Positions 62,496 to 64,000 of a stretch of DNA of 64,000 nucleotides are shown here, piece after piece; within the stretch, counting starts at the first letter, position 1; every line of letters starts with the position of its first letter. The position numbers were made by a program, and so were the translations under genes. Origin of the DNA: Aeoliella mucimassa (GTDB lineage Bacteria; Planctomycetota; Planctomycetia; Pirellulales; Lacipirellulaceae); NCBI RefSeq assembly GCF_007748035.1, contig NZ_CP036278.1, positions 806,001 to 870,000 of the forward strand, read 5' to 3'. The notes under the pieces are model-generated. The model saw only the letters and a program-made list of their open reading frames with translations. It searched no databases and was not told the origin of the DNA.

Positions 62496-63995
62496 ATGCC
62501 CAAGCTGTATATCGAAACCGTCGGTTGTCAGATGAACGTGCTCGACAGCGAGCTCGTGGTTGCCGCGCTGCGTAAAGAAGGTTACGAGCTGACGAGCGAC
62601 TCGGCCGCCGCTGACACGGTGATCTTCAACACCTGCAGTGTTCGCGAGCATGCCGAAGAAAAAATCTACAGCGCCTTGGGACGACTGAAGAACGCCAAGC
62701 AATCGAATCCCGAGAAGGTGATCGGCGTCATCGGCTGCATGGCTCAGAATCACCAGCGGACCGTGTTTGAGCGGGCGCCGTACGTCGACCTGGTGGTCGG
62801 CCCTGGCCAGTTGCATCAGGTGCCGGAGCTCATTCGCAAGGTGCAGCAAGGGAGCGGGCAGCAGCTCGAAGTGAGCCTGGGCCGCAAGGATGGCTCGCGC
62901 GAGAACATCACTCGCAGCCATGAGAGCTTCGACCCGCTTCGCGATCCGACGATGCGGCCGACTCCGTTCCAGGCGTACGTGCGGATTCAGATCGGCTGCG
63001 ACAAGTTCTGCACCTACTGCATAGTGCCGAGTGTTCGCGGGCCGGAGCAAAGCCGGTCGCCGCAGCACATTCTAGCCGAAGCCCGCCAGCTGGCCGACGA
63101 GGGTTGCAAAGAGATCACGCTGCTCGGGCAAACCGTGAACAGCTACAAATACACCGAAGGCGAAACCACCACGCGCTTTAGCGACCTGATTACCTCGCTG
63201 CACGACATCGAGGGGATCGATCGCATCAAGTTCGTGACGAACTACCCCAAAGATATGACCGACGATCTGTTGATCGCGGTTCGCGATCTGCCAAAGTGCT
63301 GCAAGTACCTGCATGTGCCTGCCCAGAGCGGCAGCGACGCCCAGCTCAAGACTATGCGCCGCGGCTACACCGTGGCCGAGTACCGCGAGATGCTCGCCCG
63401 CACGTACGAGATGATTCCCAACGTGGCGGTCACCAGCGACTTTATCGTCGGCTTCAGCGGCGAGACCGACGAAGACTTCCAGATGTCGATGGACCTGGTC
63501 CGCGAGTCGCGGTTCAAGAACAGCTTTATCTTCAAGTACAGCGAACGCCCCGGCACCAAGGGGGCCCAGCACATGATTGACGACGTACCCGACGCGGTAA
63601 AGCGGGCTCGTAATCAAGAGATGCTGGCCCTGCAGAACGAAATTAGCGAGGAAGACAACCAACGTTTCCTCGGCGGCAAGGTCGAGGTGCTGGTGGAAGG
63701 ACTCAGTAAAGCGGCAATCAAAAAGGAAGCTGAACTGCAAAACGCCAACGAGCAAATTACCCCCTCCCCTAGCCCCTCCCCGCAAGGGGGAGGGGAAGGC
63801 CATGGGATGGCCCCACAAGGGCAACAGACTCAACTCACAGGGCGGACCATGTGCGACCGCATCGTGGTGTTCGATGGCAACCGCCGGCAAGTGGGCGAGA
63901 CCATCGACATTGCGATCTACGACGCCAACGCCCACACGCTGTTCGGCTCCGTAGTCACCCAGCACCTGACGCCGGAGTTGGTGACGTTGAGCTGA
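62496..63995 (+). CDS. miaB: tRNA-2-methylthio-N6-dimethylallyladenosine synthase (MiaB) with repeat insertion
   Basis: This radical-SAM enzyme adds a methylthio group to i6A37 of tRNA. The start is the ATG at 62496 (MPKLYIETVGCQMNVLDSEL). The first cluster cysteines are in ETVGCQMN, FNTCSVREH and VIGCMAQNH; the radical-SAM triad is GCDKFCTYCIVPS. The C-terminal TRAM domain is interrupted by an in-frame stretch of about 30 residues containing TPSPSPSPQGGGEGHGMAP, which is encoded by a CCCCTCCCC...GGGGAGGGG palindrome (63761-63796). After it the TRAM sequence resumes (LTGRTMCDRIVVFDGNRRQV). The enzyme is probably still active because insertions in loops of this domain can be tolerated, which is inference. 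Confidence 0.93.
   Translation: MPKLYIETVGCQMNVLDSELVVAALRKEGYELTSDSAAADTVIFNTCSVREHAEEKIYSALGRLKNAKQSNPEKVIGVIGCMAQNHQRTVFERAPYVDLVVGPGQLHQVPELIRKVQQGSGQQLEVSLGRKDGSRENITRSHESFDPLRDPTMRPTPFQAYVRIQIGCDKFCTYCIVPSVRGPEQSRSPQHILAEARQLADEGCKEITLLGQTVNSYKYTEGETTTRFSDLITSLHDIEGIDRIKFVTNYPKDMTDDLLIAVRDLPKCCKYLHVPAQSGSDAQLKTMRRGYTVAEYREMLARTYEMIPNVAVTSDFIVGFSGETDEDFQMSMDLVRESRFKNSFIFKYSERPGTKGAQHMIDDVPDAVKRARNQEMLALQNEISEEDNQRFLGGKVEVLVEGLSKAAIKKEAELQNANEQITPSPSPSPQGGGEGHGMAPQGQQTQLTGRTMCDRIVVFDGNRRQVGETIDIAIYDANAHTLFGSVVTQHLTPELVTLS
63761..63796. repeat. CCCCTCCCC / GGGGAGGGG palindrome inside miaB
   Basis: The stretch contains CCCCTCCCCTAG, then CCCCTCCCC (63773-63781), a GCAA loop and GGGGGAGGGGAA (63786-63797). 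This resembles a GC-rich palindromic repeat widespread between genes in many bacterial genomes; here it lies inside a coding region and is translated. Confidence 0.78.
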
Positions 63996-64000
63996 GGGTT

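Overview
The window looks like a chromosome segment of a planctomycete, probably of the order Pirellulales. This is an inference from family content, not a phylogenetic test. The signs are PEP-CTERM and dockerin-like exported proteins, a cysteine-bearing 16-residue-repeat wall-type protein of the planctomycete 'YTV' kind, an LptD-like outer-membrane protein, a redoxin/cytochrome/copper-monooxygenase-like fusion, sucrose synthase with sucrose-phosphate synthase, bacterial topoisomerase VI, several membrane proteins starting with an NPFASP/NPYASP motif, and many weak or absent Shine-Dalgarno sites. I saw no rRNA, tRNA or CRISPR array.

Layout. 1-5.5 kb: pyruvate dehydrogenase complex genes lpdA (5' end outside the window), aceE and aceF. 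5.6-10.8 kb: Uma2-type nuclease, alpha/beta hydrolase, DUF2459-type protein, polytopic membrane protein, Nudix hydrolase and a lipoate-ligase-fold protein that may serve the lipoyl enzymes next door. 11.2-13.4 kb: exported repeat protein and two small secreted proteins. 13.8-17.2 kb: topoisomerase VI B and A. 17.2-22.6 kb: two paralogous membrane proteins, diacylglycerol kinase and LptD-like protein. 22.6-25.7 kb: a palindrome cluster, the redoxin fusion and a small membrane-anchored protein. 26.0-30.7 kb: sucrose synthase / sucrose-phosphate synthase operon. 30.7-36.9 kb: exported PEP-CTERM protein, an ABC-2 exporter pair and small membrane proteins. 36.8-40.3 kb: methyltransferase and a DUF4159 protein.

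40.4-48.4 kb holds a MoxR - DUF58 - BatA-like - von Willebrand operon. It is interrupted by a DUF1963-like lipoprotein gene, a long palindrome, and a four-helix-bundle gene bracketed by inverted arrays of a 7-bp repeat. 48.5-54 kb: a DCC-family protein, then the nitrogen-sensing set amt (with an apparent one-base frameshift), P-II and glnD. 54-54.5 kb: three GC-rich palindromes. 54.6-59.3 kb: a PEP-CTERM protein and a cluster running VWA protein, TPR protein, ExbB, ExbD. 59.5-64 kb: def and fmt separated by an IS5/IS427-like insertion sequence and a second long palindrome, then a small membrane protein and miaB, whose TRAM domain carries an in-frame repeat insertion.

The best candidates for something undescribed are the heptamer-bracketed four-helix-bundle cassette, the TTCCCA-N4-TGGGAA palindrome cluster upstream of lptD and the redoxin gene, and the VWA/TPR/ExbBD cluster. 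All positions and motifs were read by eye; no database search was run.
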